DNA of 64,000 bases from Pempheris klunzingeri (taxonomy: Eukaryota; Chordata; Actinopteri; Acropomatiformes; Pempheridae). The stretch covers positions 9,037,338 through 9,101,337 of the forward strand of contig NC_092028.1 in the NCBI RefSeq assembly GCF_042242105.1. The letters are read 5' to 3'. The translations under genes and the position numbers were made by a program. Shown here piece by piece: positions 22,672 to 42,873 of this stretch. Position 1 is the stretch's first letter. Each line of letters opens with the position of its first letter. Below the pieces are notes generated by a model. The model was not told where the DNA came from. It saw only the letters and a program-made list of their open reading frames with translations, and did not search any database.

Positions 22672-22696
22672 TGTGTGTGTGTGTGTGTGTGTGTGT
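22672..22696. repeat. (GT)n microsatellite in the rab3d 3' UTR
   Basis: About 12 units, reading as CA repeats in the transcript, about 28 bases after the rab3d stop codon. Confidence 0.9.
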
Positions 22697-22724
22697 TGGG
22701 GCACATGTTAGGAAGGCAGGTGGT

Positions 22725-28636
<5,912 letters not shown>

Positions 28637-29610
28637 CTAGAGAGGGAGGAGAGGGGGGAATCAAGCTCAAACTGAACCTAGCATGCAGCTTTTGGAGGAA
28701 ACCTTTCGCCAAAGCATCTTGCAATCAGTATCAGGTGATGTGAAGTATATGACGGCTGGGGAAAGATCAAGAAGGCCACAGCTACTCACACAGGTGTCAA
28801 AAACACCATCTTTGAACAGAGACAGGGGTTAAGACCGCCTCTCATTTATGACCACCTGTTATCCCTATCGGACAGTCATGTGATGACGCTTGAGCCAGAT
28901 GTATTCACTGATGAAGAGTTGAAAGCTCCTGAACTAACAAGTGGACCTTGAGTCAAAGCGATTTTATCACAAGTACTCACATCCTGAGGTCAGACATGAA
29001 CTTTTATGATAACACTGTGTCAGATGACTGTGGAAACAATGTGCCAATATGAAAGAGATTATTACTTTGATTAACAGTTGGAAACTGTACTCAAAACAGA
29101 GTAGCAATGAGCTAACAGCAGCAAGGAAGAAGACAGCTAGCAGGCAAATATGGACATAAACAAGTCGCGATTTCAAATATTCATATATATGTTCATCACA
29201 TTTGTCATTCTGTCATTAATTGTCACATATTGATAAATGTTATGTTCATCAGTTACTTATGTTCATCAGCACTAGAATCAACAACGCTCAACTCATTGGA
29301 ATATCAAAGAGGATACAAAGTGTAATCAAAGTGTAGCCAGATCTAAGTCCACTTGTGATCTATGTGATCATGGTCCTTATAGGGTTTGTGACCAAAATGA
29401 GAAGTTTTGAATAAATAAAACACTTATGCCTTTAAATTATGGGAAGCTATACCATCTGCTTGATTGTAACCATTCATCTCAACCTAATCTCTCTTGAGGG
29501 CAGGTGTGAGATTACCTGCCATTAAGCCTTTTAGTGTCAGGCATCCAAAGAGTGGGAGGAGGGAGACCAGTCGCACAGCTTTGGGTGTGAAAAGAAGAAC
29601 AGAGGGCTAG

Positions 29611-29669
<59 letters not shown>

Positions 29670-31473
29670 ATCAATCGGTGCGGCTCAGCCCTGCCTCTCT
29701 CTGCTGAGACTCGTCTCCGTGGAGACCAGACCAGGACTCAGCTGCCAACAAGACCCATTAGTGGTCAAAGCAGTCAGTTCCCTCAGCTTTTAACTGTCCA
29801 GATGGAGGTCTCCAGAGCGGCATAGAGATATCTATCACACTAACACTGAGGGCTATGGAAAAAAAAGAATAGGAGAGGAGAGGAGAGGACGTTTATTGCA
29901 GAGAAATTAGAGAAGCCTGGCACAATCATTTACAGTGTGTCTACACATGTTTACTCTCAGTAATCACAGTGTCAGGGTATGGGAGGACAAGTCCATGCTC
30001 CTCACTTGTTTACTGATGATAGCTTGCTTGGTATTATGAACAGCTGTGTGTCTATCTTGAAAGAACTGATGAGATCCGCAGTAGGAAAACACCACTAATC
30101 CTGTTACTCCTGAATTATTGATTATGTGCTACAAGAAAACATTTTGCCGCCGTCTGATGAAATCATTGTAACTCGGAGACTTACTGAAAGCCATGCAGTG
30201 TCGAAAACATTTGAACTGATATGACAGGTGTAAACTAACTCTCAGCTGCAGTAAAACTTACACATTCATTAGATTTCTATTGTTTTTCTGTAAGTGCAGT
30301 GAGACACATGGAGCCGCCAGTGCACTGAGGCCTGAAGCAGACTTACCACACACACACCAACCTGTGCAATCTTGTTTGCTGGCTGATGGTGTAATGAAAC
30401 ACTGAGAATGAGAAAATACCACAATACCATTTCACAAGTTCCCCTCACACTCATCTAAAGCATAGGTACATGCCATCCAGACACAACCCTCTCACACCAA
30501 AAAGTGCTGTCTGGTTGTTACATGAAGAACTGTGTTTCTCAAGTATTTCCCTGCAGACATTAGCTCTGAAATCCCGAATCACATGATCCCCGTGCTGTAG
30601 ACGGGTCTCCTGCTACATACTTTGTGTATTTATAGACCCCATAGCATGGATCCGACCCCTTAAAAACGGTTTTCTTACTCCAACTTTCCCATCAGCTCAG
30701 CTTAAGGAGGTAAACCCAGTCACATGTCCCTCATGTTTACAGTGCAGCTCAGGATGTCTGCAGGCAAATATAAGTCAGCTCAAACAGTCGGCAAAGACAT
30801 TTCTCAAATGGTATTCTCTTTTTTTTATAAGCATGTTGTAGAAATTACAATGGCTGAGCAGCTGTGATTACTTTGATGAAAGGCCCCCACATCAGCACCT
30901 GCCTTGGCATCAGGACAGTCATCTCTGAGAGGACAGTCAGCCTCCATGTAGGGAGGTTAGCCATTTACTGAGCTGCAGCATGGGTGAGAATGGGAGCTCC
31001 TTTATAGCACGTTGGAGCAGCATTATCTCCAGTAATACAAATAAAGGCCATTACAGTAAACAGGGCCTGGCGGTGGTGCAGCCAGGTCCCTCAGCAGGCA
31101 CTGTTTGCTGATCCCAGAGCAGCAGCCTGGCTGACCCGCAGGAAATGACCACTATTGATTAGTTGGCAGCTGCTACATCAGTTCTTTCATTAGGAGAAGG
31201 GATGAAACGCAAACATAGATGGGAGATAAAGGCTGGGGCACTATTTCGATATTGGAAAATGACTAATATTCTATGTTTAATATGCTGACTGTAGAAAGCA
31301 ATGGTGTGACGACACTAGAAAACAGAGCTGTGGTAAAAACCAAACATTAGGTATCATTCCGCGGGGATAAACCTGTTAGCCAGAATAAAAGGAAACACGC
31401 AACTTCCCTCTGAGGGAACAACTCGGACAGGAAGGAAGAAAACCGTAACACTCAGGAACTTAGACAAACTCAC
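28637..31473 (-). other. rab3d first intron (2.8 kb)
   Basis: Runs from the donor beside 31474 to an acceptor (CCCTCTCTAG) immediately before the ATG. It carries a long CA repeat at 29613-29665 and no recognised exon. Confidence 0.7.
29613..29665. repeat. Long (CA)n microsatellite
   Basis: About 26 uninterrupted AC units. Confidence 0.97.
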
Positions 31474-31699
31474 CTTCTTGCGGAAGAAAGCAAACGTCCA
31501 ACTCAGTTCTCTGTCGACTCTGTCAGTGATCCGCGGCTGTCTTCCGCCCGGCGTTGAGAGGATGCCGGGTATAAAGTAGAGCAAACACGTGAAATATCCT
31601 TCAGTGCTCCAGCAGCCGACCCTCACCAGGCTCCTTTCCCCCCTGGTTCTTCCTTCGCGGACTGGAGCGGTGTGAAGCTGACGGTGTGGCAGGAACTCC

Positions 31700-31700
<1 letters not shown>
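31474..31700 (-). other. rab3d 5' non-coding exon and promoter edge
   Basis: On the minus strand CTTCCGCAAGAAG is followed by the donor GTGAGTTTG at 31473. It is the first good donor upstream of the coding exons and lies in CG-richer sequence. A GT/CA repeat (31702-31737) marks the upstream edge. The upstream limit (transcription start) is a guess. Confidence 0.5.

Positions 31701-31701
<1 letters not shown>

Positions 31702-31737
<36 letters not shown>
31702..31737. repeat. (GT)n microsatellite at the rab3d promoter
   Basis: About 18 GT units beside the presumed first exon of rab3d. Confidence 0.95.
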
Positions 31738-31739
<2 letters not shown>

Positions 31740-32137
31740 ACCAAGCAGCCGCTGTGAGCCCGTGCCAGTCTGCACTGCACGAGAGGGCTGTCCTCGGTGC
31801 ACGCGCACGTGAGCGCGCGGGCACTAAACTAACACACACCCCAGAGAGACAACACACCTACTGTAACACCTCAGCGGGAACTACGAGTGTGTCCAAGTGT
31901 TATACTGAGAAAATAGGCTTATTTACACTGTGCAACATTCATGGATGAGCCTGTCTCTGTTCTGTTTTGTTAAGTTGTTAGGCCTGTAATCTTCCCATGT
32001 TTCTGTAACATTAGGCTTTGACTGGAATAATTTATTATATATCAAACATTTTCCCTCCTATGGTATCTGTTATATCCCTATTGGCAAGGTAGGATGAACC
32101 TACTAGGGGGGAGCTGTGTATGTACTATGTTATATTT

Positions 32138-32800
32138 AAAGGGATAACTTTCACATTTTTGGGAATCACTTCATCTGCTCATTCATCTGTAGTTTAAAAG
32201 TCCCATATTATGCAAAATGCACTTTTTAAACACAAATATGTGTCTACAGACTATCAGTCTACAGACTGATCCATCTTTCAGTAAACGTGTGTGAAAACAT
32301 GCAGTTCAAATTTAGCTCCCTTGATGATGTCACAAGGGGACCTGGTGAACATGTGACCTGTTAGAGCCGACTGTCCCCACCCTCTGAAAACCTCGCTGTC
32401 CTTTTTTCCCCCCACACTACTGCCAGCTCCTGGCAACAGTAAAATTACGAAGGTTGTGAGCAGAGCAGCAGATTGTTCTGTTCTTCTAAAACGGAGCGTT
32501 CAAACAGAGCAGCTGTAGAAGCCATGTCTGGTATGAGAAAAACAATTATGATTAAACCGTTTAGACCTATTCTTGTAGGACATCCAGATACAAATATGAA
32601 CATGAAAATTTGCAGAATATGGGACCTTTAAGTAAATATGAACCTACAGCCAGACAGTAGCCAGTTAGCTTAGCTTAGCATAATGAGTGGACACAGGGGG
32701 AAACCACTAACTTGACTCTGATCAAAGGTAGTAAAATCCACCCACCAGCATGTCTAAAGCTCACTGATTAGCTCATTATATCCTTTTTGTTTAATCCTTA
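32138..32800. mobile_element. TTAA-type MITE (AGGAATAGT family), copy 2, interrupted
   Basis: Left part TTAAAGGGATAACTTTCAC with TTTGGGAATCACTTCATCTG. Right part resumes after 32632 with CAGTAGCCAGTTAGCTTAGC and GAGTGGACACAGGGGGAAAC. This matches the layout of the copy at 21589-21884 but is split by another MITE. The right end is approximate. Confidence 0.5.
32202..32632. mobile_element. TTAA-type MITE (GGTCCCATATT family), nested
   Basis: Begins TTAAAAGTCCCATATTATGC and ends GCAGAATATGGGACCTTTAA, an inverted-repeat pair bounded by TTAA. It is inserted inside another MITE. A related copy starts at 137. Confidence 0.7.
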
Positions 32801-35463
32801 CAAAAAAAACAAGTGTAAAAGTGAAATATTGTGATTTATTTGCTGGATGAGCCTATTGCTTGGTGCAGTGCAGCGAATTCCTGGATTTCTCACTGGTTGA
32901 AAAGACGCAGGGTGAAGATATGTAGCTGAAAGCTGGGTAGAGCTCTGATTCTCTTTCATTTTTAATTAGAAGTGACAAATCCCCCACATGAGGGGCACAA
33001 CAGAAACGCTGGCAGGGAGAGAACGAATGAATGGGCAGTGATTAGGGAGGAAATTCTTCGTCAGATATTCTTTTAAACTAACTTAAGTTTGAGCAGAAGC
33101 AGATGCAGCTGATCTGTATCATTAAAAACCAAAATAGCAACAACAGTGGACTCAGTAAAGAGTGACAGCTAAGTGGATCTGCCCAAAGCCACAGCCAAGT
33201 GTGGGAGATGATGGCGAATCCTGGAAGCCTTGCTGCCCTCTGTATGTTTCTACCCTCAACTAATTGCCACATAGTATATGTGGGTAACTGTGGATGCCAG
33301 ACCCTCGGGGGATTTACTATCAGTTCAATTTATTTAGTCAAATTAGGCTGCTGAGTCAGTTTTTATCACCAGAAAAGTCCATGTCCTTATCTTACCTTAA
33401 ATAAAAATGATCTCGATGAGTTTCAAACAATGACATATTCAGATTTCAGTCATGCTTTATAATATAGAACTCCTCTACAGCATGTTCACATATTTATATA
33501 GTCTCTATAGGTGCTGAACTTGGTTTCTGGTGGTCTTCAGTGCTACCTCTTGGTATCATTATGAGCTTATATAGTCCTTTCTTTGATAGGCACAACACAA
33601 AGGGTGCTAATCGCCAACTGGTGAAGCTTTCAGAGCTGCATGTGTGTGGTTAATATTGAATATCTGAAAAGAGCTGCCTTGTCCTTTGATAAATTGTACA
33701 TTCTATTAGGTTCTCAGTGTATCTTATGCTACGTAGGAGCATACATCACTGAGATCAGACAATTGCAAATTAGGTCTACATTTCTACATTAGAGATGATT
33801 GAATAACGCTGCCTGAGACTCCCAGACTCATAATTAATTTAACACACCATATTACTGCAGTATTACTGGAGTCCCACATAATGGTCCCTGAACTAGCAGC
33901 AGTCTGTTCAGAGTGTGATTGCTGCAGTGACTCTCTGTCTTACACACAAATATGCGCGAATTCATTTCCTTGCGTAGGTCAGGAATGAGGGAGGTTTTTT
34001 TTTCTCTACTTCCTCATGTTTTACTTTGCACACACAGAAATGAGGAATTTCTTAGAGATAGATCTTATACATCTGGCTTGTACAAGTACACTTTGCTTTA
34101 CAAACCTGTTTTGGAGGTTTTTACCAGCTTATTTTCCCAACAGTTCTGCCACTTCTTGAGCTGTGTGGAGGAAATGAACATTTCACTTTAGATCTCTTTG
34201 AAGTCAAACCATGAAGAGATGAGTGGATAAACTTGTTCTTTGGTTGAATAGGGTATATTTCCTGGTACCACTGCTGTGAGCAACATGACGGGACAGCTTA
34301 AGACCCACTGCATTCCCTGGGAGTTTCAAAAGGCGTAGCTGACAGGCTTCCTCGAGACACTTGGACTAACTTACTTGTACAACTGGCATCAAGGCACATT
34401 AACACAATGTCAGCAAGATAAAGGAAACAGTGTTTAAAGTTCATTTCGTGTCTATTTTTATTGACTAGAAAGCAAGAAAAATAAAACAAATCTCATTCAA
34501 TGCAGACAGAATTCCTGATCACAGATGGAGGAATCATGTTAAACATGTCAACATGAACTGCACCACATCCCCTCACTTTTAGTCCATGCTTTTTATATTG
34601 AAATATCTCCATTATAATCCATTAGTGCCGATATTGTAGCTGTAATAAGGACAGTGCCTCTCTCATCCTGCAGCTTGCCAGCACAGCAGCGTTCTCTGCA
34701 TTCAAGGCTGGTCCTCTCAAAACCTGGTGTGCGTCACTGGTAATTAAATTAAAACCTGCCTATTTCCAAATCCGAGCAGTCTGTTGGCTCCGAGTTCATT
34801 CATCAGTGTGAATCTATTAAAAGGACAGTTTCTTTCCAAGGCAATCCATTAAAATAAATATTTGCTTTTAGAACATAAAGATCATAAGAGGACAAAACAG
34901 ACCTGTGGTGCTATATATTAGGGAATAACAATGGGTGCACGTGTATGAATATTAACACAACACTGTCCAATTTCCAGATCACAGTGTTAATCCAATGTTG
35001 TCGACAAATTTAACATACATTTACATGTTAAATATTTGGAAACACAATATTTTACAAATATAATGTGGTATGTATGCTCTGCTGTGCTCAGCAGAGGACG
35101 AACAAACTTTGACCGAACACACTTGTGTCCAATGTTCGCCCCCTGCTGGAGATGCAAATAAATTGGCAACACTGCACCTGAGGTTTGGTGATTACATTTT
35201 ACAAAGTGTGTTTTTGACAACAATGCCAACTCACACACACACCGCCTCGCTTCCTGCTTAAATATCTATTAGATCACAGCGCTTCGGTCCATCCGACCTT
35301 CATCGGGTTTATGGGCAGCATCACAACACATCCATCTCAGTCGTCCAATCGGAGGACTACAGAGATTAGTCTGACAAAACTGAACAAAAATAGAAAAGAT
35401 TGAGTGAATTAAGAGCAAATATACTGATACATTAATTAATATTAATGTTTTTAATGTTACAGT

Positions 35464-35469
35464 TTTATT
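35464..35469 (-). terminator. Candidate polyadenylation signal of tmem205
   Basis: AATAAA on the minus strand, about 625 bases beyond the tmem205 stop codon. Confidence 0.45.
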
Positions 35470-36092
35470 AAACACACCATGCTTGTTGTTTTTGTGACAC
35501 TTTGCGTTAGTTCAAGGTGCTCATCAGTGAAACCAGTCTCTACACTGAATGATGGAGGCAGCTGCCCATATACCTGATGAAGGTCGGGCAAAGCCAAACG
35601 TTGTGATCCCATAAAGACTTCATACTCCCTCTGCACCTTCTTATGACACCCCCATTACACATTCAGGTGTGCAGGGAAAAGGGTTTTTAAAAGAAATGTA
35701 ATTCTTAGCATGAGCAATATAATCCAATATTTAAAAAATATATATATATATACAAAAACACTGAACAGTGCATCCTATTTTGCAAGGCAGCATTAATTAG
35801 ATACTGAGTGACGGGATGAAAAATAGTTAACTAACTGCCAGATAGAAGTGACTAGCAGTGGAGAGTTTTGTGGATGCTCGATGGAAACAAAGGCATCCTC
35901 CCTCATAAGGACACTTGGGACAAAATTCTGTGTAATTTCATTTGCATGATTTCACTGAAGCTTTAATTTGTGGGTATATTTTTCTCAAACCCATCCATAT
36001 TGACCATCACCTCATCATATTTGCCATATCACATGAAATGCTGCGATGCCAGCAGAAGTTGACAGTGAGCTATTTTTCATGAATTGAAACCT

Positions 36093-36866
36093 CTAAATGG
36101 TGGATAAATTCAAAGCTGTGTACATCAAATTAATAGTGGTGCAGATGAATCCTATCAGGTTGCAGAGGTTGGACAGCCCGTGGTAGCGACCAAACGTGCT
36201 CTTGTGGGCTCTGTACTTTGGGTCCTGCTCTTTGAGCTTAGCATAAGCCTCTTTCTGGCTGCCCAGACCAATTTGGTTCCCCAGGCCATGCTCCTTCTCC
36301 ACCTCCCTCAACTGGAACATCACCTCAGTGGCTGCTGGGCCAAACCAACGCGCGTTCAGGCCTGCCATGATCAGTGCCACAAAATACAGACCCATCTGCA
36401 AGACAAGAAAAGATACCTTAATGGAAGACATCATGGGGATGATTTACTTGCAGATATTGTGGTTAAAATAGGTTTTTAAAATTGTATGTGCGGGTGCGAT
36501 ATTTGACCTGCACACTTTCATGCCAATCCAGCAGCTCTCTGGGATGGTACACAGCATACACAGCCAGGCTGACAACATTGCTGCCCATCAGACAATAGAA
36601 GTACACAGGGAAGAGTTTACTCTGCACAAGGCCAAAGGTGTGCAGAGTTACCTGCCACACCAATGCAAAACCTGCAGACACAGACATCAAGATCAGGAAA
36701 AAAGGGGGGAGGAAACCACAATATAGTGCTGAAACAGGATGCATATGTCGCAGCCATGACTCATACCTGCTATGAAGGAGACCCACACCTGCATGCCCCA
36801 GGTGAAAGAGAGCACAAGAAGGTGTAGCACCTTGACCAAGTCTGTGGGCTCCCCCTCTGTTACCAT
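36093..36866 (-). CDS. tmem205: Transmembrane protein 205, complete coding region
   Basis: Coding parts on the minus strand: 36767-36866, 36508-36671, 36093-36395; 188 aa (human TMEM205 is 189). Diagnostic segments are HTFGLVQSKLFPVYFYCLMG, ALIMAGLNARWFGP, LREVEKEHGLG, KLKEQDPKYRAHKSTFGRYH and GLSNLCNLIGF. Four hydrophobic stretches fit a small multi-pass membrane protein; the human protein has been linked to cisplatin resistance and secretory membranes, with the molecular role unknown. The start ATG lies nine bases inside an exon whose acceptor is TTCTGCAG, so the upstream exon is non-coding. Neighbours: rab3d downstream on the same strand, elof1 divergent. Confidence 0.95.
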
Positions 36867-37834
36867 GGTGCCACTCTGCAGAATACATTCATTAGGAACA
36901 CAATTAGCCTACAGTACATTGATACATTTGAATCTGGCTTCACTTCTCCATTGTTTGGGGTCGCACCGACCCAAACCAACCTGTGTAAATAATACTGTTC
37001 TTCTTTCCTTCTTCCCTCATTAAAACCCTTCCCTTTCCCTAAAATTAGGCTTGCACGTGTGATGATGGTGTCAAAATATTAAAGTTGCCACACTGATCAC
37101 ATTGTTATTACTGATTAGGATGTTTTGATTTAGATGTTAATGTGGGCATGAAAATAGATCTAATGCCAAAGCGTTTCACAGGCAAAGTAATGTATAGTAT
37201 GTGACACACTCCGTCTTATGAACAAATGATCATAAAACTCCAGAAACGGGGGTACAGAAAGACTTATTTATGATTAGGGAGCGTGGGTGTTGCATTGAAA
37301 GCACTTTCAACACCAATCCATTGGATTTAACCATGTTTTCCAGCTCAGGGCTCTGAGACAGCAGAAGTAATGTTACCTTTTCTTTGCTTTGGCTGATAAA
37401 AAACAATGCTAAGTATGTTTCCAGGATCCATGACCGAATACTAAAAAAAAAAAAAAGAAACCTGGCCAGACAGATAAAAGTCTGGTGTGTGTTTCCACAT
37501 GTGCAGCAGACCTGATAAGTCCCCACAGTGAGATAAGAGTGTAAAGGCAGAGCAGAGAAAATACATTTCGGTATGTCCACTGACAACATAATGTATGTAA
37601 GCATCCCTTTGACGACTGATCGACATGGAGTGCTAAAGGTACTAGCATGATCTGTCTACAGCAGACAGGACAGTGAGGCTGTTTCCAGCTTGGAGCTGAC
37701 AAGCTAACCAGCTTTAGCTTCCGAGCTAACGTTAGGGCTGAGTTACACAAGTTTCATGTCGGCAGCGTTTCTCGCTTCATGTCAGAATTCACAAGTACAA
37801 TCAATCGCGACATGTTCGTGATCCTGCACCTTAC

Positions 37835-37930
37835 CTTTCTTAGTCTTTCTTGTGAGTAACTAGAATACCAAGTGGTAATGAACTCCGTTCGTACAGTCCA
37901 AAGTCCTTCCTCTGTCATACTATTATGACA
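37835..37930 (-). other. tmem205 5' non-coding exon
   Basis: On the minus strand GACTAAGAAAG is followed by the donor GTAAGGTGC at 37834. A CCAAT (plus strand, near 37970) lies just upstream. The transcription start is not determined. Confidence 0.5.
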
Positions 37931-37969
37931 ACAAGCCCCGCCCACCGAGGCCAGGCGGACCAATAGTAT

Positions 37970-40900
37970 TGTTTGGAAGTTAATATATTATAATATTCTA
38001 TCTTTTCATTGATTTCTAGTCATTTCTTTTTGTGTAGGACAATATCATACAATCTACCTGTTAATTTATATCAGCTAAATGTAGGTATCTACTCATCTGT
38101 TTTTATTGGCTGAATTATGAGGAGGAGCCTATTGAAGACTTGACTTGAGGGTCAGTTTGTGGTGAAAAAAGGCCTCAGTGTTAAAAGTCTAACTGTGACT
38201 TTTGGCAGAAGAAATAACACTTTAGAAATAACACAAGCTTCCTCTTACAAGTTAGCCAAACACAAAACACAGCAGCTTACTCAGTGTGGTATGACCACTG
38301 TTGACTCGTCTCTGCTTGCACTAATCTAACATTCTAATTTACCATTAACCAGTAATAATAATCCAATTAATTTGGATTAGAGAGGCCGTTGTTTAGAAGA
38401 TACATATGTCTGATTTAATTCTTCACAAAGCTGTAAATGGTTTACAAGTTGGTTAAAAGTGGAAAAGTACTCAAAAGTGCTCAAGTTCATAAGCTAAGAA
38501 AATAATACTTGAAGTATCTAAAATGTGGCCAAAGCAAGAACAAAGAAACAGCAAAACGTTTGTGATGGTCACACCAGCAGCTGCACACTGGCTGCACCGT
38601 GTTCCTCCTGCGTCACGGGGAGGGCCATCTTTATAGGCTTCTATTTCATTATATATTATCATTGCCTCAACTGGACGGCAGACATCACAGGATGCGATAC
38701 TTTTATATGAGTTCTTTACCTCGGATCTTTGATATCAAGCCTCTGGTAAAACCATGTGAAGCACACTGACACTCTTCAGGCACCTCATCAGTTCTCAGCA
38801 GCAGTCTCCTTGCCTGCCGCAGCGAGAGGATTTCTACTTGAGGAGGTTTCATTTATTCCTGTGGCTCTGCGGCACAGCAGGAGCAACGCACACACACACA
38901 CACAGATATATTGTTTTCTACACAACGCTTTAGTCCTGAATTGATGCGGCTCAGACCTTTCATCATGGTTTGGGAGAAACCTTTTATCAGTGGGCTTCTC
39001 AGAGTGCTGCCATCCAAACCGCCTCACCATGAGAATGTATCAGTTTATCTGAGTTGAATAATCCGTAAAGAATTGTTATTTTTTCTAATGACATTACAGC
39101 TGACGTTATATCCAAATGGGCACTGCTGGGGAGTAATGAACTACATGTAATTAAAGAGGTAGTTTAACTGCAGTTTGAGGTAGGCCCAGCTTGCACTACA
39201 ATATACTCACATTTACATAGTGATTCAAATAGTACTACTTTTTTGCCATTCTTCCTCACTGTAATTGAGCTCCCTTTGACCACCCCTGCCCCATTTTTCT
39301 TTCATACTGATCACTGTCAAGGCATACCCAGGCAATGCATTCGTAATGTAGCCTCCACCACACTCTTGACCAGTGTGTGACGCATGAGCAGAAAGGCAGT
39401 GCTCACACAGCGACAGTAATCTCAGCCTGAGGAAGACTCGCCCCGGAAAATGACTGCAGGTACATGACACCGAGCAGCTCCGCCAACAAAACCTACATTT
39501 TCACATGTGAGCTGTATGCAAGCAGAGAGTAAATGGGCCCATTCTCGCTACTGCAAAGGCACCAAACACAAGAGCAAATTCAAATGGTACTTGATAATTA
39601 CTATTTATAACAAAAGTTCAGAGAAGCTGCTGCTATTTTAGAAGTTACCTGCTTGGTGGTGATGGACACTGTAGCCTAAACAAAACTAAAGCTGACAAGT
39701 GCAAGAAATGTCAGCTTTTTACAGCAGCAGCAGCAGCATCTGCATTTATTAGATGAATTTGTCCATCACGTCTTACAGTCCTACATACAGATAAGAGTGT
39801 GTCTTAATCTCAGTATTTGACTATGTGATAACTTATTAACTGCCGCACATGGTTGCATTCATTTAGTTAATTCATAGCATTCAGCTTTCAGCTACATTGA
39901 TGTCTGGATATTATGAATCAGTATTAAATGCAGAAATGAACTGAATGAAGAGCTGGAGTGGTGTTTAAAATCGACACACTACCTTTTTTCCATTACCATC
40001 TGTCTTTGCTCTTACAGCTCCTCCTTTAGAGGGTGATTATGCGAGTGCTGTTATACAGCAGCCTAATTTTCCTTGCCCCAGAAGAATAAATTCTTGCAAT
40101 TCCACAACCTTTTACTCAACTTCAAGGCTTTAGCCTTATGGATCTTGAGACGGTTGCATGATATCTGAAAAAATAAAAATTTCAGCCTCGTCATTACAAA
40201 AGAGCCTTTCATTTGTCAGCACTGTGAGGTTAACTGTGTAAAAAGTGACACTATGCCAACAGCGTTAATTAACCTGCACTGTCCCCGCTAGATAAATGAA
40301 CAAATCAAATAAAATGAATAAAAAAGAGGATTACTTTCACTTAAAGTGACTTGAACTCTTAAACTCTCCGTTTCTTATGAGAGGAGCTGCTGTGACTTCA
40401 GGCATATTTTATCATTATGAATCAAAGTGAGCGTGATTGGATTATTCGATTATTCCATTTCTATCTTATTTTAGTGGCGACTTTCTGTGAGATGAGGGGT
40501 GATGTTAAAGGAGATTATTTTTTGTGTTTTATGTATGACCTGGGGACAAGTGCACACTTTTTGCAATACACACAACTGAGATGCATTTTTGTTGTTGTTG
40601 CTGTTTTTATAATTTTATATCACATGACAATTTTTTAAAGAGTAGTTTAAACTACTTTTTCTGAGGAGCGTTAGTTAACCACACTAGATTTCTCTCTTGG
40701 GTTGCTTTGATGTGGCTCAACTTATTCAAGTGTGAAGCAATTGGTGGTTTGCAACGTAGCCTTCCCAGCACTGCATATGGGCTTTATTTTCATCTATTTG
40801 ATTCTACTTTGCTGAGGCAAGGTGTTGGCTGGAAACCTCCCTGTCAGTACAGAGCAACACAACATAACAGAAGTGGTAATGAATTGATCTGTTGGCAGGT

Positions 40901-41330
40901 GCCAAGAGTTGCCCCACCTGGATGAGGTTTCTGCTGACATTGTGGTTACAAATAAGCCAGAAAATTATCACACAGTATGAGGTTATGCTTGACCGCATCC
41001 CTGGACAGAACCAATGGAAACAGATCAAATAGGGAGATCATTAATCACTGGTGTGTTATTAGTGATGATGTCCCTTCATTCATTTCATTAATCAGAGCCT
41101 GAACTCCAGTTTCCACTCAGCAGCATTTCCCCGTCTAAGCACATCATGATAATGGCTTTTGATAGCACATTCCTATCTTTCTCATTAGTTTCTGAATTCC
41201 TTACGGACATGGAGAAATAGTGGAATAATAAGAAATCAGTCACTGTGCGGCTCTACATGTTTTTCGGTTTGAGGAATATTTGCGACATCACTGGAGGAGG
41301 GAGTTATTTTAGACGCTGAGATCCGCTTAT
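37970..41330. other. Intergenic interval between tmem205 and elof1
   Basis: Divergent neighbours. No coding exon, tRNA or clear mobile element recognised; small CA runs lie near 38890. Open frames here have no recognisable domain. Confidence 0.5.
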
Positions 41331-41468
41331 TGGATACACGAAGCTGTCAGTCTCCGCTTTTGAGCCAATCACAAACGGCTCAAACTCCAAACAAACCAAT
41401 CAGAAGCGTCGTAGAGAGACGCTGCATCCGGTAGACACAGCATCCTCCGCTACAAGGCATCATTTTTG
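41331..41468 (+). promoter_or_regulatory. elof1 promoter and 5' non-coding exon
   Basis: Two CCAAT boxes (41365-41369 and 41396-41400) lie 31 bases apart in the same orientation, a typical NF-Y arrangement. They are followed by a segment ending GGCATCATTTTTG with the donor GTAAGACAG at 41469. The first exon is therefore non-coding and ends at 41468. Confidence 0.6.
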
Positions 41469-42042
41469 GTAAGACAGATAACAGTCACATCATCGCTAAA
41501 ATGCGAAATAATGCAATAAACAACGGACGAAACGCACACAAAAATATGGTTTTATGTTTAACCTTTAGAGTCGTTTATTAAAAGCAGTTTCTATCTCTTA
41601 CGGTCTCGGCTAGGAGCTGTTAGCGGGTTAGCTTGCTAGCGGTAGCTCTTTGGCGCTCCGGTGCGACTGTTTTTCTGATCCTGTTTGGCTGAAATTTTAA
41701 TTGCGGACTGGAAAAGAGGCTTCATTAAAACGCCATTCAGCTTTCACAATATACATTAGAGGTAACGTTAATTACTAATTACTATCAACGGGTTAAAAGT
41801 GTAATGTTACCACAGGAGCCATGGTGGTTTGTGGTCCAGTGAGTGTACCTGCCTGTGAGCCAGGTGAACGGTGACTAAGAACAATGTCATTACAGATGAA
41901 CAACCATGTGTGAGTTATTGCCTGAGCTTCAGTGAGTTAATATAATAAAAATAGTTTTAATTGATTTTGGTTAACACAGGTACAGAAACATGGGCACTTA
42001 ATCATTTCTGTGTAAAATAGTTTAAAAGGCAAGTGAGAGTGA

Positions 42043-42873
<831 letters not shown>

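Larger units (their letters stand above)
19420..22724. other. epor upstream flank and candidate rab3d 3' UTR
   Basis: No coding exon recognised. A minus-strand AATAAA at 19920-19925 would allow a rab3d 3' UTR of about 2.8 kb. The stretch holds a CA repeat at 20958-20998, a MITE at 21589-21884, and a GT repeat just after the rab3d stop codon. Nearer polyadenylation sites cannot be excluded. Confidence 0.4.
31740..36092. other. Interval between rab3d and tmem205
   Basis: No coding exon recognised. It holds nested TTAA-type MITEs (32138-32800) and, at its right end, the candidate tmem205 3' UTR with a minus-strand AATAAA at 35464-35469. The rest shows nothing I can name. Confidence 0.5.

Noticed and set aside
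31354-31857. 167-residue minus-strand frame near the rab3d first exon
   Set aside because: It is made of a 5' non-coding exon, intron sequence and a translated CA repeat (a run of HT).
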